A DNA stretch of 64,000 nt from the NCBI GenBank assembly GCA_046350655.1, contig JAXMAB010000009.1:248001-312000 (forward strand), read 5' to 3'. The position numbers and the translations under genes are program-made. The notes under the pieces were generated by a model, which was given only the letters and a program-made list of their open reading frames with translations, searched no databases and had not been told where the DNA came from. Source of the DNA: JAEUHO01 sp046350655 (GTDB lineage Bacteria > Planctomycetota > PLA2 > JAEUHO01). Below, one piece after another: positions 43,606 through 51,666 of this stretch (within the stretch, counting starts at the first letter, position 1; each line of letters begins with the position of its first letter).

Positions 43606-45123
43606 TCAGCCGCGGCGACCGGCGCCGCCCTCCGCGTCCGCGTCGAGGGAGCGGTAGCAGGCGTCGCACATGCCGTGCGTGACCTCGAACGGGCCGCGCG
43701 GGGCGAGCGGCAGGAACTGCTGGACCGGCAGCCAGCCGCCGTCGCGGGTGCGCACGCGCTGGCACCACGCGCACACGCAGACGAACCCCGTGCCCGCGTC
43801 GTGGAGCCGCGCGAGCGCGTCCGTCGCCCCCGGGCCCGACGCGGCGTGCAGCCGCACCAGCGCGCGGCCGAGCTCGGCGTGCTCGGAGAGGAACCGGACC
43901 CGCATCGCGTCGAGGAGCCGGAGGTCGCTCGCGGTCGGCCGCGCCACCTCGGGCGTGTCGCGGACGAACGTCTCGAGCTCCGCGAGTCGTTCGACGACCG
44001 CGCCCGCCGCGACGTCGTAGACGCGCACGACGAGGTCGGCGAGGTCGGCGCGGGTCCGCAGCGACGGCGCGAGCTCCGTCGCCGTGCGCACGCGCACCCC
44101 GGGCGACGCCGCCCCGGGCCCTCGCAGCGCGAGCATGGCGAGCGCGAGCTCGACCGCGCGCCGGGCGGGCCCCGGCGGCGCGGACGCGACGGCCACGCGC
44201 GCGTGCAGCACGACCTCCTCGACGCGCTCGCCGGCCGGCGTGGCCGTGAGGTCCGCGAGGCGCCGTCCGGCCTCCTCGACACGGCCCGCGTCGAGCAGCA
44301 TGCGCACCCGCGTGCGCCCGATCCCGCGCAGGACGCCCGGCTCGACCGCGCGCTCCACGCCGGCCTCGGCGCGGTCGAGGGCCGCGAGCGCGTCGTCGAT
44401 CGCGCCCGACGCGTGCGCGATGCGCGCGAGGTGCCGCTCGCGCATCACCGCGACCTTCGCCCGCCAGCCCGGGTCGGCGCGCGGCTCGAGGTCGCCGAGG
44501 GCCTCGACGACCTTGCGCACCTCGTCCCACGCGTGCCCCCAGCCGTACAGGTGCGCCAGCTGGTCGAGCAGGATCGCCTCGCCCCACGCGTCGCCCGCCG
44601 CGACCATCCGGCCGAGCGTGTACCGCGCGAGGACGAGGGCCTCGGCCTCGCGGCCGCGGTTGAGGCACATCCACACCAGGTTCGCGAGCGCGCCGCGCTC
44701 GACCCGCGTCCCCGAGCTGCGCGCGGCGACGAGCACCTCCCGCAGGAGCGCCTCCGCCTCGTCCCCGCGGCCGTCGACGTCGAGGCGCTGGGCGAGGACG
44801 GCCTTCGCGGTCCAGGTGAGCTCGCCGGGCGGGAGCCCGAGCTCGAGGGCGCGCCGGAGCGGCGCCTCGAGCCGCGGGTTCGCGCCGGTCCGGTCGAACA
44901 GGAACCGCCACCGCTCGACGGCGCCCGGCCGGCGCGGGTCGAGGGTCTCGGGGACCCCGAGGTACGCCTCCACCGCGAACGCGCGCGACGGCGCGTCGAG
45001 GCGCGCGAGGGCGTCGATCCCCTCCGCGAGCCGCTCGAGGTCGGCGGGCGGCAACGCGGCCGCCGCGCTCCGCCACGCGGGGTTCACCGGGCCCGCGAGC
45101 AGGCGGCTCACCGCGTCGGTCAC
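43606..45123 (-). CDS. Helical-repeat (TPR-like) protein with C-terminal CAWC zinc-ribbon module
   Basis: 505 residues from a GTG overlapping the upstream stop by 4 bp. Residues about 80-390 are TPR-like helical pairs (RRALELGLPPGELTWTAKAV, DEAEALLREVLVAARSSG, EAEALVLARYTLGRMVAAGD). The last 60 residues hold VCVCAWCQRVRTRDGGWLPVQQFL followed by THGMCDACYRSL. The spacing CxWCxxxRxxxGxW...THGxCxxC is the module that often ends PAS-containing histidine kinases and GGDEF proteins. Here it is attached to a TPR-like array with no kinase. Inferred: zinc-binding signalling adaptor. It closes a gene run that begins at the CarH-like regulator. Confidence 0.75.
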   Translation of the reverse strand: MTDAVSRLLAGPVNPAWRSAAAALPPADLERLAEGIDALARLDAPSRAFAVEAYLGVPETLDPRRPGAVERWRFLFDRTGANPRLEAPLRRALELGLPPGELTWTAKAVLAQRLDVDGRGDEAEALLREVLVAARSSGTRVERGALANLVWMCLNRGREAEALVLARYTLGRMVAAGDAWGEAILLDQLAHLYGWGHAWDEVRKVVEALGDLEPRADPGWRAKVAVMRERHLARIAHASGAIDDALAALDRAEAGVERAVEPGVLRGIGRTRVRMLLDAGRVEEAGRRLADLTATPAGERVEEVVLHARVAVASAPPGPARRAVELALAMLALRGPGAASPGVRVRTATELAPSLRTRADLADLVVRVYDVAAGAVVERLAELETFVRDTPEVARPTASDLRLLDAMRVRFLSEHAELGRALVRLHAASGPGATDALARLHDAGTGFVCVCAWCQRVRTRDGGWLPVQQFLPLAPRGPFEVTHGMCDACYRSLDADAEGGAGRRG

Positions 45124-46361
45124 GACCCGCCCTTCGCCCGGTCGGCGAGCAGCGCCTCCGCGGCGCGCCGGCCGCTCTCGAGGGCGCCCTGCAGCGACGG
45201 CGTCGCGCGATGGTCGCCCGCGACGTAGAGCCCCGGCCGCACCGTGGCGGGCTTCGCCGGGACCGTCGGCGGCAGGAACGTCGGCAGCGCGTGCGGGATG
45301 CGCAGCGTGCGCAGCAGCCGCCATCGCCGCACCTCGTCGCCGAACCAGCGTCCGATCTCGGCGCGCACCGCCTCGACGTCGACCGGGCCCGCGCCGAGCA
45401 CCGTCACGCTCACGAGCGCCGCGCCCGGCGGGGCGTAGCCCGGCGCGACGGCGGAGAGCACCGCGAGGTCGTTCACGATCCCGCCGGGCTCCGCGTTCAG
45501 CACGAGGACCGGCTCGCCGAGCGGGTCGCGGTCGGCCGCGAAGTGGAGGCAGGTGACGCCGCGCATCTCGGGCACGTCCACCTGCAGGAGCCCGCGCGCC
45601 TCGGGCGCCTCGGTCGCGACGACGACCGCCGACGCGCCCACGGGCTCGCCGGTCGAGAGCGACACGCGCGTCGGCGCCACGGCCTCGACCCGCACGCCGG
45701 TGCGGACGGACCCGGCGGGCAGCCGCGCCGCGAGCTGGCGCGGGATCGCGCCCATGCCCTCGGCGGGCAGCGTGGCCTCGCCGAGCGCGAACGCGCGGAA
45801 GAGGTACTCGAGCAGCCGGCTCGAGGTCGCGAGCCCGCGCTCGAGGAACACGCCCCCGAAGAACGGGCGGAAGAAGCGGTCCACCGCGCTCGGGGTGAAG
45901 CCGCGCTCGGCGAGCCGCGCGGCCGCGGACGTCTCCGGGCGGGCGAGAAGGTCGTCGTACCCGACGTCGAGCACGTCGCCGCGCAGCGCCCCGACGCGAC
46001 GCTTGTCGGCGAGGCTCCCGATGGGCGAGAAGACCGCCGCGAGCGCGCGGAACGGCCGGCGCCACGGGTCGACGACGCGGTGGAACCGGCCTTCGTAGCG
46101 CACGAGGGCCCCGGGCTCGAACTTGTGGAGCGCGAGCGCGGCGAGGTCGAGGACCTGCGGGACCTCGGGGTACGACGTGAGGAGCACCTGGAACCCGCGG
46201 TCGAGCCGGAAGCCGTCCACGACGTCGGTCCGCACCCGCCCGCCCACGGCGTCGGACGCCTCGAGCACGACCACCTCGACGCCGCGGCGCACGAGATGCG
46301 TCGCGCACGCGAGGCCCGCCACGCCGCCGCCGACCACGACCACCGGGCTCGACACGATCAC
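45120..46361 (-). CDS. FAD-dependent oxidoreductase, phytoene-desaturase/amine-oxidase-like
   Basis: 413 residues from an ATG. SSPVVVVGGGVAGLACATHL gives the GxGxxG Rossmann start, with Glu at VVVLEASDAVGGRVRTD binding ribose and the GGR loop. The C-terminus has GLYVAGDHRATPSLQGALESGRRAAE, the FAD-closing motif. The middle (FFGGVFLERGLATSSRLLEYLFRAFALG) and the protein length match the small NAD(P)-binding flavoproteins near phytoene desaturase. Known members oxidise carotenoids, amines or protoporphyrinogen; the substrate is not determined here. Next to a light/B12-type regulator, a carotenoid-like or lipid substrate is a plausible guess. Confidence 0.85.
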   Translation of the reverse strand: MIVSSPVVVVGGGVAGLACATHLVRRGVEVVVLEASDAVGGRVRTDVVDGFRLDRGFQVLLTSYPEVPQVLDLAALALHKFEPGALVRYEGRFHRVVDPWRRPFRALAAVFSPIGSLADKRRVGALRGDVLDVGYDDLLARPETSAAARLAERGFTPSAVDRFFRPFFGGVFLERGLATSSRLLEYLFRAFALGEATLPAEGMGAIPRQLAARLPAGSVRTGVRVEAVAPTRVSLSTGEPVGASAVVVATEAPEARGLLQVDVPEMRGVTCLHFAADRDPLGEPVLVLNAEPGGIVNDLAVLSAVAPGYAPPGAALVSVTVLGAGPVDVEAVRAEIGRWFGDEVRRWRLLRTLRIPHALPTFLPPTVPAKPATVRPGLYVAGDHRATPSLQGALESGRRAAEALLADRAKGGS

Positions 46362-46421
46362 GTCCTCCGGAGCGCCGAGGCTACCGGCGCCCGTCCGGGA
46401 CGCCTCCCAACGCCGGACGGT

Positions 46422-47882
46422 TCACCGCCCCGCGCGGAGCACCGGGGCCGGCGCGCGGCCCAGCTCGTGGGCGAGCGCGTCGGCGAGGTCCGGCCGCACC
46501 CACCGGAAGCCCGCCGCCGCGAGGCGCGCGGGCGCGACGCGCTGGCTCGGCAGCAGCACCGCGTCGGCCATCTCGCCGAACGCGAGCCGCGCGAGCGGCC
46601 GCGGCATCCGGAGCAGCGCGGGCCGGCGCATCACGGCGCCCAACGTCGCCGCCAGCTCGCGCCACCGCACCGGTGCGGGCGCGACGACGTTCACCGGGCC
46701 CATGAGCGTCGGGTCGAGGATCGCGTGGTGCACCGCCCCCACCGCGTCGTCGAGCGCCACCCACGGGACCCACGCGCGGCCGTCGCCGAGCGGCCCGCCG
46801 AGCCCCCACGCGAACGGCGTCCGCATCCGCGCGAGCGCGCCGCCCGCGGCCCCGAGCACGACGCCGAACCGCGCGAACACGACGCGGACCCCGGCGTCGC
46901 GCGCCGGCGCGGCCGCCGCCTCCCACGCGCGCCCCACGTCGGCGAGGAACCCGTCGCCGGTCGCGGCGTCCTCGTCGAGCACCTCGTCGCCGCGGTCGCC
47001 GTAGACGCCGACCGCGCTCGCGACGACGAGCACCTCCGGGCGGCGCGGCAGCGCCGCGACGGCCCGCGCGACGGTCGCGGTGCCGTCCACGCGGCTCGCG
47101 AGGATCTCGGCCTTGCGCGCCGCGGTCCAGCGTCCCGCGGCGACGGGCGCGCCCGCGAGGTGCACCACCGCGTCCACGTCGCCGAGGGCCGCCGCGTCGA
47201 ACGTGCCCGCCTTCGGGTCGTACGCGACGCCCCCGCCGCCGCCGCGGACGAGCGGCACCACGTCGTGCCCGCCGGTCGTCAGGAACGGCACGAGCGCGCT
47301 CCCGAGGAAGCCGCGCGCGCCCGACACGGCCACCCGCCGCCGCGGCGCGGCGCGGAACCGCGCGTGGCGCTCGAGGTCGTCGCGCGTGCGCGCGTGGCGG
47401 AACCGGAAGAGCCGCGGGAGCATCCGCCGCACCAACGGCCCGCCGAACCAGCCCCCGAACGGCGGGAACGGCATCGCGTACCGGATCTCGTCGTGCAGCA
47501 CGGACGCGTCCGGCCCGTCGGGCGCCATGTGGTGCTCGTGCCGCCACGCGCGGAACGGGCCGGCCTCCTGCACGTCCACGAAACGGCGCCCGGGCTCGGC
47601 GTCGCACATCCGGGCGCGCCAGCGGCGCATCCCCGGCGGGCCCGGCACCTTCATCTCGAGGAGGCCGTCCTCGATCGTGCCCTCGCGGCGGACGACCTCG
47701 ACGCGGTCCCACGGCGGCGCCAGCCGCTCGAACGCGCCGGGCCTCGCGTGCCAGGCCCAGAGTTCCTCCACCGGGACCTCGAAGCGACCGGATGCCTCGA
47801 ATCGACCCGGGGCCTCGAAGCGACCCGGGGACGCGCCCCGACCGGCGGCCTCGCGTCCGGCGTGTCCGCCGTCCGGCGTCAC
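46422..47882 (-). CDS. SRPBCC domain fused to TIGR01777-type epimerase (SDR39U1/YfcH-like)
   Basis: 486 residues from a GTG overlapping the TlpA-like stop. The start carries three GRFEA/GRFES/GRFEV repeats, then a START/SRPBCC-like domain (VPVEELWAWHARPGAFERLAPPWDRVEV, MKVPGPPGMRRWRARMC, PFRAWRHEH) to about residue 175. Then an SDR fold: VAVSGARGFLGSALVPFL (GxxGFxG), LAGAPVAAGRWTAARKAEIL, VVASAVGVYGDRGDEVLDE with the YxxxR-like site, GLGGPLGDGRAWVPWVALDD and NVVAPAPVRWRELA. Known: TIGR01777 proteins are NAD(P)-dependent sugar epimerase relatives, some linked to cell division. The same two-domain fusion occurs in other bacteria. Its substrate is unknown. Confidence 0.87.
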   Translation of the reverse strand: MTPDGGHAGREAAGRGASPGRFEAPGRFEASGRFEVPVEELWAWHARPGAFERLAPPWDRVEVVRREGTIEDGLLEMKVPGPPGMRRWRARMCDAEPGRRFVDVQEAGPFRAWRHEHHMAPDGPDASVLHDEIRYAMPFPPFGGWFGGPLVRRMLPRLFRFRHARTRDDLERHARFRAAPRRRVAVSGARGFLGSALVPFLTTGGHDVVPLVRGGGGGVAYDPKAGTFDAAALGDVDAVVHLAGAPVAAGRWTAARKAEILASRVDGTATVARAVAALPRRPEVLVVASAVGVYGDRGDEVLDEDAATGDGFLADVGRAWEAAAAPARDAGVRVVFARFGVVLGAAGGALARMRTPFAWGLGGPLGDGRAWVPWVALDDAVGAVHHAILDPTLMGPVNVVAPAPVRWRELAATLGAVMRRPALLRMPRPLARLAFGEMADAVLLPSQRVAPARLAAAGFRWVRPDLADALAHELGRAPAPVLRAGR

Positions 47883-48760
47883 TTCGTGGCGAGGAGCCCG
47901 ACGAGCAGCTCCTGCACCTGCGCCTCGACGGCGAGCGGCGTCCCTTCCCAGACCACCTTGCCCGACCGGTCGATCACGTACGCGGTCGGGAAGGCGCGGA
48001 TGGAGAACGCGTGCAGCGACGAGCCCTCGGTGTCGTGGAGGTACGCGAAGCGCAGGCCCTGGTCGCGGATGGCCTTCGTCGCGTCGGCCTCCGTCGCCAT
48101 GCGCCCGTTGTTCACGTAGACGATGGAGAGGCCCTGCGGGCCGTACATGTCGTGCCACTGCTTGAGGTACGGCGTCATCTGCGCGCACGACGGGCAGGTC
48201 TGGAACGCGAACATCAGGAACACGACCTGACCGCGCATCCCCTCGAGGGTCGGCGCGAGGCCGGGCACGAGCCACTTGCCGTCGGTGCCGAGCGCGGGCG
48301 GCGTCGTGCCGACGTACGACCCGTAGAGCGGGTCCGTCGCGCTGGTGCCGGCGGCCTGGTGGCCCGGCGGCAGCGCGACCGTCCCGCCCTTCGCGGTCGG
48401 CACCGGCGGCTGGTACGTCCCCGGCGGCGGCGCCGGCGGCAGGACGGGCGGCGGCGCGGGCGGCATCGCGGGGGGCGGCGGCGGAGGCGCGCCGTCGACC
48501 GGCTCCCAGCCCGACGCGGGCGGCGGGTCCTGCGGCGACGGGTCCTGCGGGGACCGGGCGCCCTCGGACCCCACGGGCTCCCAGCCGGGGACGGCGGGGT
48601 CGGTCTTCGCGGTCTCCTTCGGCGGCTTGCGGCGGGCGTCCTTCCGCTTGCCGAAGGACGGCGGCTGCAGGCCGTCGAAGTCGTCGAACATGCCGCTCTC
48701 GCAGCCGGTCAGCGCGAGCGCGGCGAGGAGGACCGAGAGGAGGCGGAGGGGGCGACGCAT
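47879..48760 (-). CDS. TlpA-like thioredoxin-fold lipoprotein
   Basis: 293 residues from an ATG at 48760. LLSVLLAALALTGC is a lipobox, followed by a Pro-rich linker (about residues 30-140, including runs such as PPPPPPAMPPAPPP) and a thioredoxin fold: VVFLMFAFQTCPSCAQM with CPSC, YGPQGLSIVYVNNGRMATE, LHDTEGSSLHAFSIRAFPTAYVIDRSG with the cis-Pro, and KVVWEGTP. Known: TlpA/ResA-type thiol oxidoreductases act in the periplasm, often reducing apocytochrome c. Its location far from the ccsBA gene leaves the partner open; the surrounding genes suggest a light or oxidative-stress role. Confidence 0.88.
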   Translation of the reverse strand: MRRPLRLLSVLLAALALTGCESGMFDDFDGLQPPSFGKRKDARRKPPKETAKTDPAVPGWEPVGSEGARSPQDPSPQDPPPASGWEPVDGAPPPPPPAMPPAPPPVLPPAPPPGTYQPPVPTAKGGTVALPPGHQAAGTSATDPLYGSYVGTTPPALGTDGKWLVPGLAPTLEGMRGQVVFLMFAFQTCPSCAQMTPYLKQWHDMYGPQGLSIVYVNNGRMATEADATKAIRDQGLRFAYLHDTEGSSLHAFSIRAFPTAYVIDRSGKVVWEGTPLAVEAQVQELLVGLLATK

Positions 48761-48835
48761 GCCCCCATGATCGGGTGTCGAACCGGGGTCGGCAAGCGAC
48801 GCGCGGACGCTGCCCCCCACGCGGGGGCCGCCCGG

Positions 48836-49795
48836 TCAACGGCGGGGCCGCGATCGGGCGGCCGCGAGGCCCTCGAGGAGCCCCGCGAAGGCCCGGAACG
48901 ACCCGCAGTGGACGATCCCCGGCGGCCGACGGCGAGGCCCGGCGGCCCCCGCCCCCCCGACCACGAGGGGCACCCCGCGGGGCAGCGCGGCGCGCAACGC
49001 GGCCAGCTGCCGCCACGTCCGCGGGCCTCCGTGGGCCGCCGAGACGGCGATCGCGACGGCGGCGGCGTCGGTCTCGAGCGCGGCGGCGGCGACCTCGGCG
49101 ACCGGGGTGTCAGGCCCGAGCGACCGCGTCCGCACGCCGGCGCCCGCCGCGACGAGGGCCGCCGACGCCAGGCCGAGCACGTGCCGCTCGCCCGAGAGGG
49201 TCGCGAGCACGACCGTCGGCGCGCGTGCGGGCACGCGCACGAGCGCGGCCAGGCGCGCGAGCGTCGCGCCGACGACCTCGCTCGCGAAGTGCTCGTGGCG
49301 GATCGGCAGCCGGCCCTCGGCCCAGCGCGCGCCGACGCGCGCGAGGAAGGGCGCGAGCGCGCCGTCGAGGAAGGCCGCGGCGTCGGGGGCCGACGCGGCG
49401 CCGCGCTCGACCGCGCGCGCGAGGCCCGCGCCGTCGAAGCGGCGCAGGTGCGCCCACCAACCGCGGGGCGGCGGCACGTCGGGCGCGACCCGCGCGCGCA
49501 GGTCGGCGAGCGACAGGCCGACGACGTCGGAGGGTCGCGCGCCGGCCCCCACGGCCGCGGCCACGAGGCGGACCCACGCGACTTCCTCGGCCGCGTAGCG
49601 CCGATGACCCGACGCGCGGCGCGCCGGCCGCGGGCGTCCGTAGCGCCGCTCCCACGCGCGCAGCGTCTCGACGCCGACGCCGGTCGCCGCCGCGAGGCCG
49701 CCGATGGAGAGACCCGCGACGGCCGCCGGGCCCGCGGCGCGCGGCGCGTCGCCGGCGCGACGGGCGGACGGCGTGGGGCGCGCGGCGGGCGTCAC
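48836..49795 (-). CDS. MerR-family regulator with cobalamin-binding domain (CarH/LitR-like)
   Basis: 319 residues from a GTG at 49795. A MerR helix-turn-helix (LSIGGLAAATGVGVETLRAWERRYGRPRP, about residues 29-57) is followed by a helical bundle and a B12-binding Rossmann fold. CarH signatures are present: Trp158 in ARWAEG, Glu168-His169 in RHEHFAS, and ERH (residues 203-205) in SGERHVLGL, where His205 would be the lower axial cobalt ligand, then RSLGPDTPVAEVA. Known: CarH binds adenosylcobalamin in the dark as a repressor tetramer and dissociates on illumination. The same behaviour is inferred here. Regulated genes are likely the flanking minus-strand genes, and fasciclin upstream. Confidence 0.87.
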   Translation of the reverse strand: MTPAARPTPSARRAGDAPRAAGPAAVAGLSIGGLAAATGVGVETLRAWERRYGRPRPARRASGHRRYAAEEVAWVRLVAAAVGAGARPSDVVGLSLADLRARVAPDVPPPRGWWAHLRRFDGAGLARAVERGAASAPDAAAFLDGALAPFLARVGARWAEGRLPIRHEHFASEVVGATLARLAALVRVPARAPTVVLATLSGERHVLGLASAALVAAGAGVRTRSLGPDTPVAEVAAAALETDAAAVAIAVSAAHGGPRTWRQLAALRAALPRGVPLVVGGAGAAGPRRRPPGIVHCGSFRAFAGLLEGLAAARSRPRR

Positions 49796-49830
49796 GACGG
49801 GCGAGGACTCCGACGCGACGGACAAGGAAC

Positions 49831-49859
49831 GGCCCGGGCCGCTCGCGGCGGCCCGGGCC
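49831..49859 (-). terminator. Hairpin terminator between fasciclin and the MerR regulator
   Basis: 12-bp arms GGCCCGGGCCGC and GCGGCCCGGGCC with a 5-nt loop, 16 bp beyond the fasciclin stop on the minus strand, followed by TTCCTTG. It suggests the regulator has its own transcript start or reduced read-through from fasciclin. Confidence 0.6.
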
Positions 49860-49875
49860 TCGCGTCCTCCGCAGG

Positions 49876-50781
49876 CTACTTCGGCAGGACGACGCCGTCG
49901 ATCACGTGGATCACGCCGTTGCCGGCCACCACGTCGGCCGTGGTCACCTTCGCGCCGTTCACGGTGACGGCGCCGTCGGCGGCCTTGACGATCGTGAGCT
50001 TGCGGCCCTCGACCGTGGCCACCTCGACCGTGCCGACCTTCAGGTCCGACGACAGGACGCGGCCGGACACCACGTGGTACGTGAGCACCGCCTTGAGCTG
50101 CGGGACGTCCTTGAGCAGGCCGTCCACCGCGCCGGCGGGCAGGGCCGCGAACGCGGCGTCCGTCGGGGCGAACACCGTGAAGGGACCTTCGCCCTTCAGC
50201 GTGTCGACGAGGCCCGCGGCCTTCACCGCGGCCACGAGGGTCGTGAACGAGCCCGCGCCCACCGCGGTGTCGACGAGGTCCTTGCGGGGCAGGAGCACCG
50301 TGTCGATCACGTGGATGAGGCCGTTGGAGGTCTCGAGGTCGGCGCCGATCACCTTGGCGCCGTCCACGCGGACCTCGCCCTCGCCGGCGCCGACGAGCAG
50401 GCTGCCGCCCTCGACGGTCTTGGCCCACGTCGAGCGCGCGAGGTCGGCCGACGTCACGCGGCCGGGGACCACGTGGTAGGTGAGCACCTTCGTCAGCGCG
50501 GCCTTGTCGGCGAGCAGGCCGGCGAGCACGTCCGCCGGGACCTTCGCGAACGCCGCGTCGTTCGGGGCGAACACGGTGAACGGCCCGGGACCCTTGAGGG
50601 TCTCGACGAGGCCCGCGGCCTGGACGGCCTTCACGAGGGTCGTGAACGAGCCGGCCGCGACGGCCGTGTCGACGAGGTCGCCGGAGGCCTTGCCGGCGGG
50701 CTTGGCGCAGGGGGGGTCGCCGGCGAACGCGGCGGCGGGGACGACGGCCGCGAACGCGGCGAGGAGGACGAGACGCTTCAT
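49876..50781 (-). CDS. Secreted protein with two fasciclin (FAS1) domains
   Basis: 301 residues from an ATG with GGAG about 10 bases upstream. A signal peptide (MKRLVLLAAFAAVVPAAAFA) is followed by two FAS1 domains of about 135 residues each. Both have the H1 box TLVKAVQAAGLVETLKGPGPFTVFAP / TLVAAVKAAGLVDTLKGEGPFTVFAP, YHVVPGRV / YHVVSGRV and the H2 box GLIHVIDTVLLP / GVIHVIDGVVLP; these are quoted for their key residues. The two domains are close duplicates. Known: FAS1 domains mediate adhesion and are often found in light- or stress-controlled bacterial clusters. It directly precedes the CarH-like gene. Confidence 0.95.
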   Translation of the reverse strand: MKRLVLLAAFAAVVPAAAFAGDPPCAKPAGKASGDLVDTAVAAGSFTTLVKAVQAAGLVETLKGPGPFTVFAPNDAAFAKVPADVLAGLLADKAALTKVLTYHVVPGRVTSADLARSTWAKTVEGGSLLVGAGEGEVRVDGAKVIGADLETSNGLIHVIDTVLLPRKDLVDTAVGAGSFTTLVAAVKAAGLVDTLKGEGPFTVFAPTDAAFAALPAGAVDGLLKDVPQLKAVLTYHVVSGRVLSSDLKVGTVEVATVEGRKLTIVKAADGAVTVNGAKVTTADVVAGNGVIHVIDGVVLPK

Positions 50782-50914
50782 GGGGATCCGCTCCAGGGGT
50801 TGACTGCGGGTGCACCGTAGGCGGGCCCGAGGGTGTACAGGTTCATTTCTGGACACGATCCGACCACGCTCCCCCCGGCCGGACCGTCCGGTACCCTGGC
50901 GGCGGAGGTCCGCC

Positions 50915-51664
50915 ATGCGCCGCACCGCCCTCGCCGTCCTCTTGGCCCTCTGCGGGGGGGCCCTCGCCGCCGGCGAGGAGCCGGCGCCGTGGCCCTCGCC
51001 CGACGCCGCGGGCACGCCCGCCGCGTACCGGCTCGACTTCGAGGACCTCCCGAAGGACCACGCGCTGCCCGAGGGCCTGCGCGTCGCGACCGGCGACTTC
51101 AAGGTCGTCGACGACCCGCTCGCGCCGGGGAAGAACCACGTGCTGCTGCAGGACACCCGCGTCGAGACCTACGGCCTCGCGCTCGCGACCGGCGAAGGCC
51201 GCGCCTGCGCCGACGGCAAGGTCTCGGTGCGCTTCGTCGCGGTCTCGGGCAAGGACGACGCCGCGGGCGGGGTCGTCTTCCGCGCGCGCGACCCCGAGGG
51301 CTACTACCTCTGCCGCGCGAACGCGCTCGAGGACAACCTGCGCCTCTACGTGATCAAGTACGGCCGCCGATGGGACCTCGCGAGCACGACGATCCCGCCG
51401 CCCGCGCTCGGCTCGTGGCACACGCTCGAGGTGACGTTCGAGGGCGACCGGTTCCGCGGCGTCTACGACGGCACCCACGTCGTCGAGGCGAAGGACGCGA
51501 CGTACGCGAACGGGTGGTGCGGCGTGTGGACGAAGTCCGACTCCGTCACGCGCTTCGACGACCTCGCCGTGACGCCGGCCGCCGCGAAGGCCGCCCCGCC
51601 GGCGCCCGACGCGCCGAAGCCGCCCGCGGCGCCCGAGCAGCCGGCGCCGCCCGGCATGGGTTGA
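50915..51664 (+). CDS. Secreted LamG/concanavalin-A-like (DUF1080-type) protein
   Basis: 249 residues from an ATG with GGAGGT six bases upstream. A signal peptide (MRRTALAVLLALCGGALAAG) is followed by a jelly-roll-like domain: YRLDFEDLPKDHALPEG, GDFKVVDDPLAPGKNHVLLQ, SVRFVAVSGKDDAAGGVVFRARD, YYLCRANALEDNLRLYVIKYGRRWDLAS, LGSWHTLEVTFEGDRFRGVYDG and GWCGVWTKSDSVTRFDDLAV. The VTFEGDRFxxxxDG and GxVGxWTKxDSVTxFDD patterns are those of the glycoside-hydrolase-16-like/DUF1080 family. The C-terminal 20 residues are Pro/Ala-rich. Probably binds a carbohydrate; no catalytic pair is certain. Confidence 0.8.
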   Translation: MRRTALAVLLALCGGALAAGEEPAPWPSPDAAGTPAAYRLDFEDLPKDHALPEGLRVATGDFKVVDDPLAPGKNHVLLQDTRVETYGLALATGEGRACADGKVSVRFVAVSGKDDAAGGVVFRARDPEGYYLCRANALEDNLRLYVIKYGRRWDLASTTIPPPALGSWHTLEVTFEGDRFRGVYDGTHVVEAKDATYANGWCGVWTKSDSVTRFDDLAVTPAAAKAAPPAPDAPKPPAAPEQPAPPGMG

Positions 51665-51666
51665 CG

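Noticed and set aside
48836..50815. One long minus-strand frame joining the MerR regulator to sequence opposite fasciclin
   Set aside because: The upstream part is an out-of-frame reading of the fasciclin gene; the GTG at 49795 starts the regulator just before its MerR domain.
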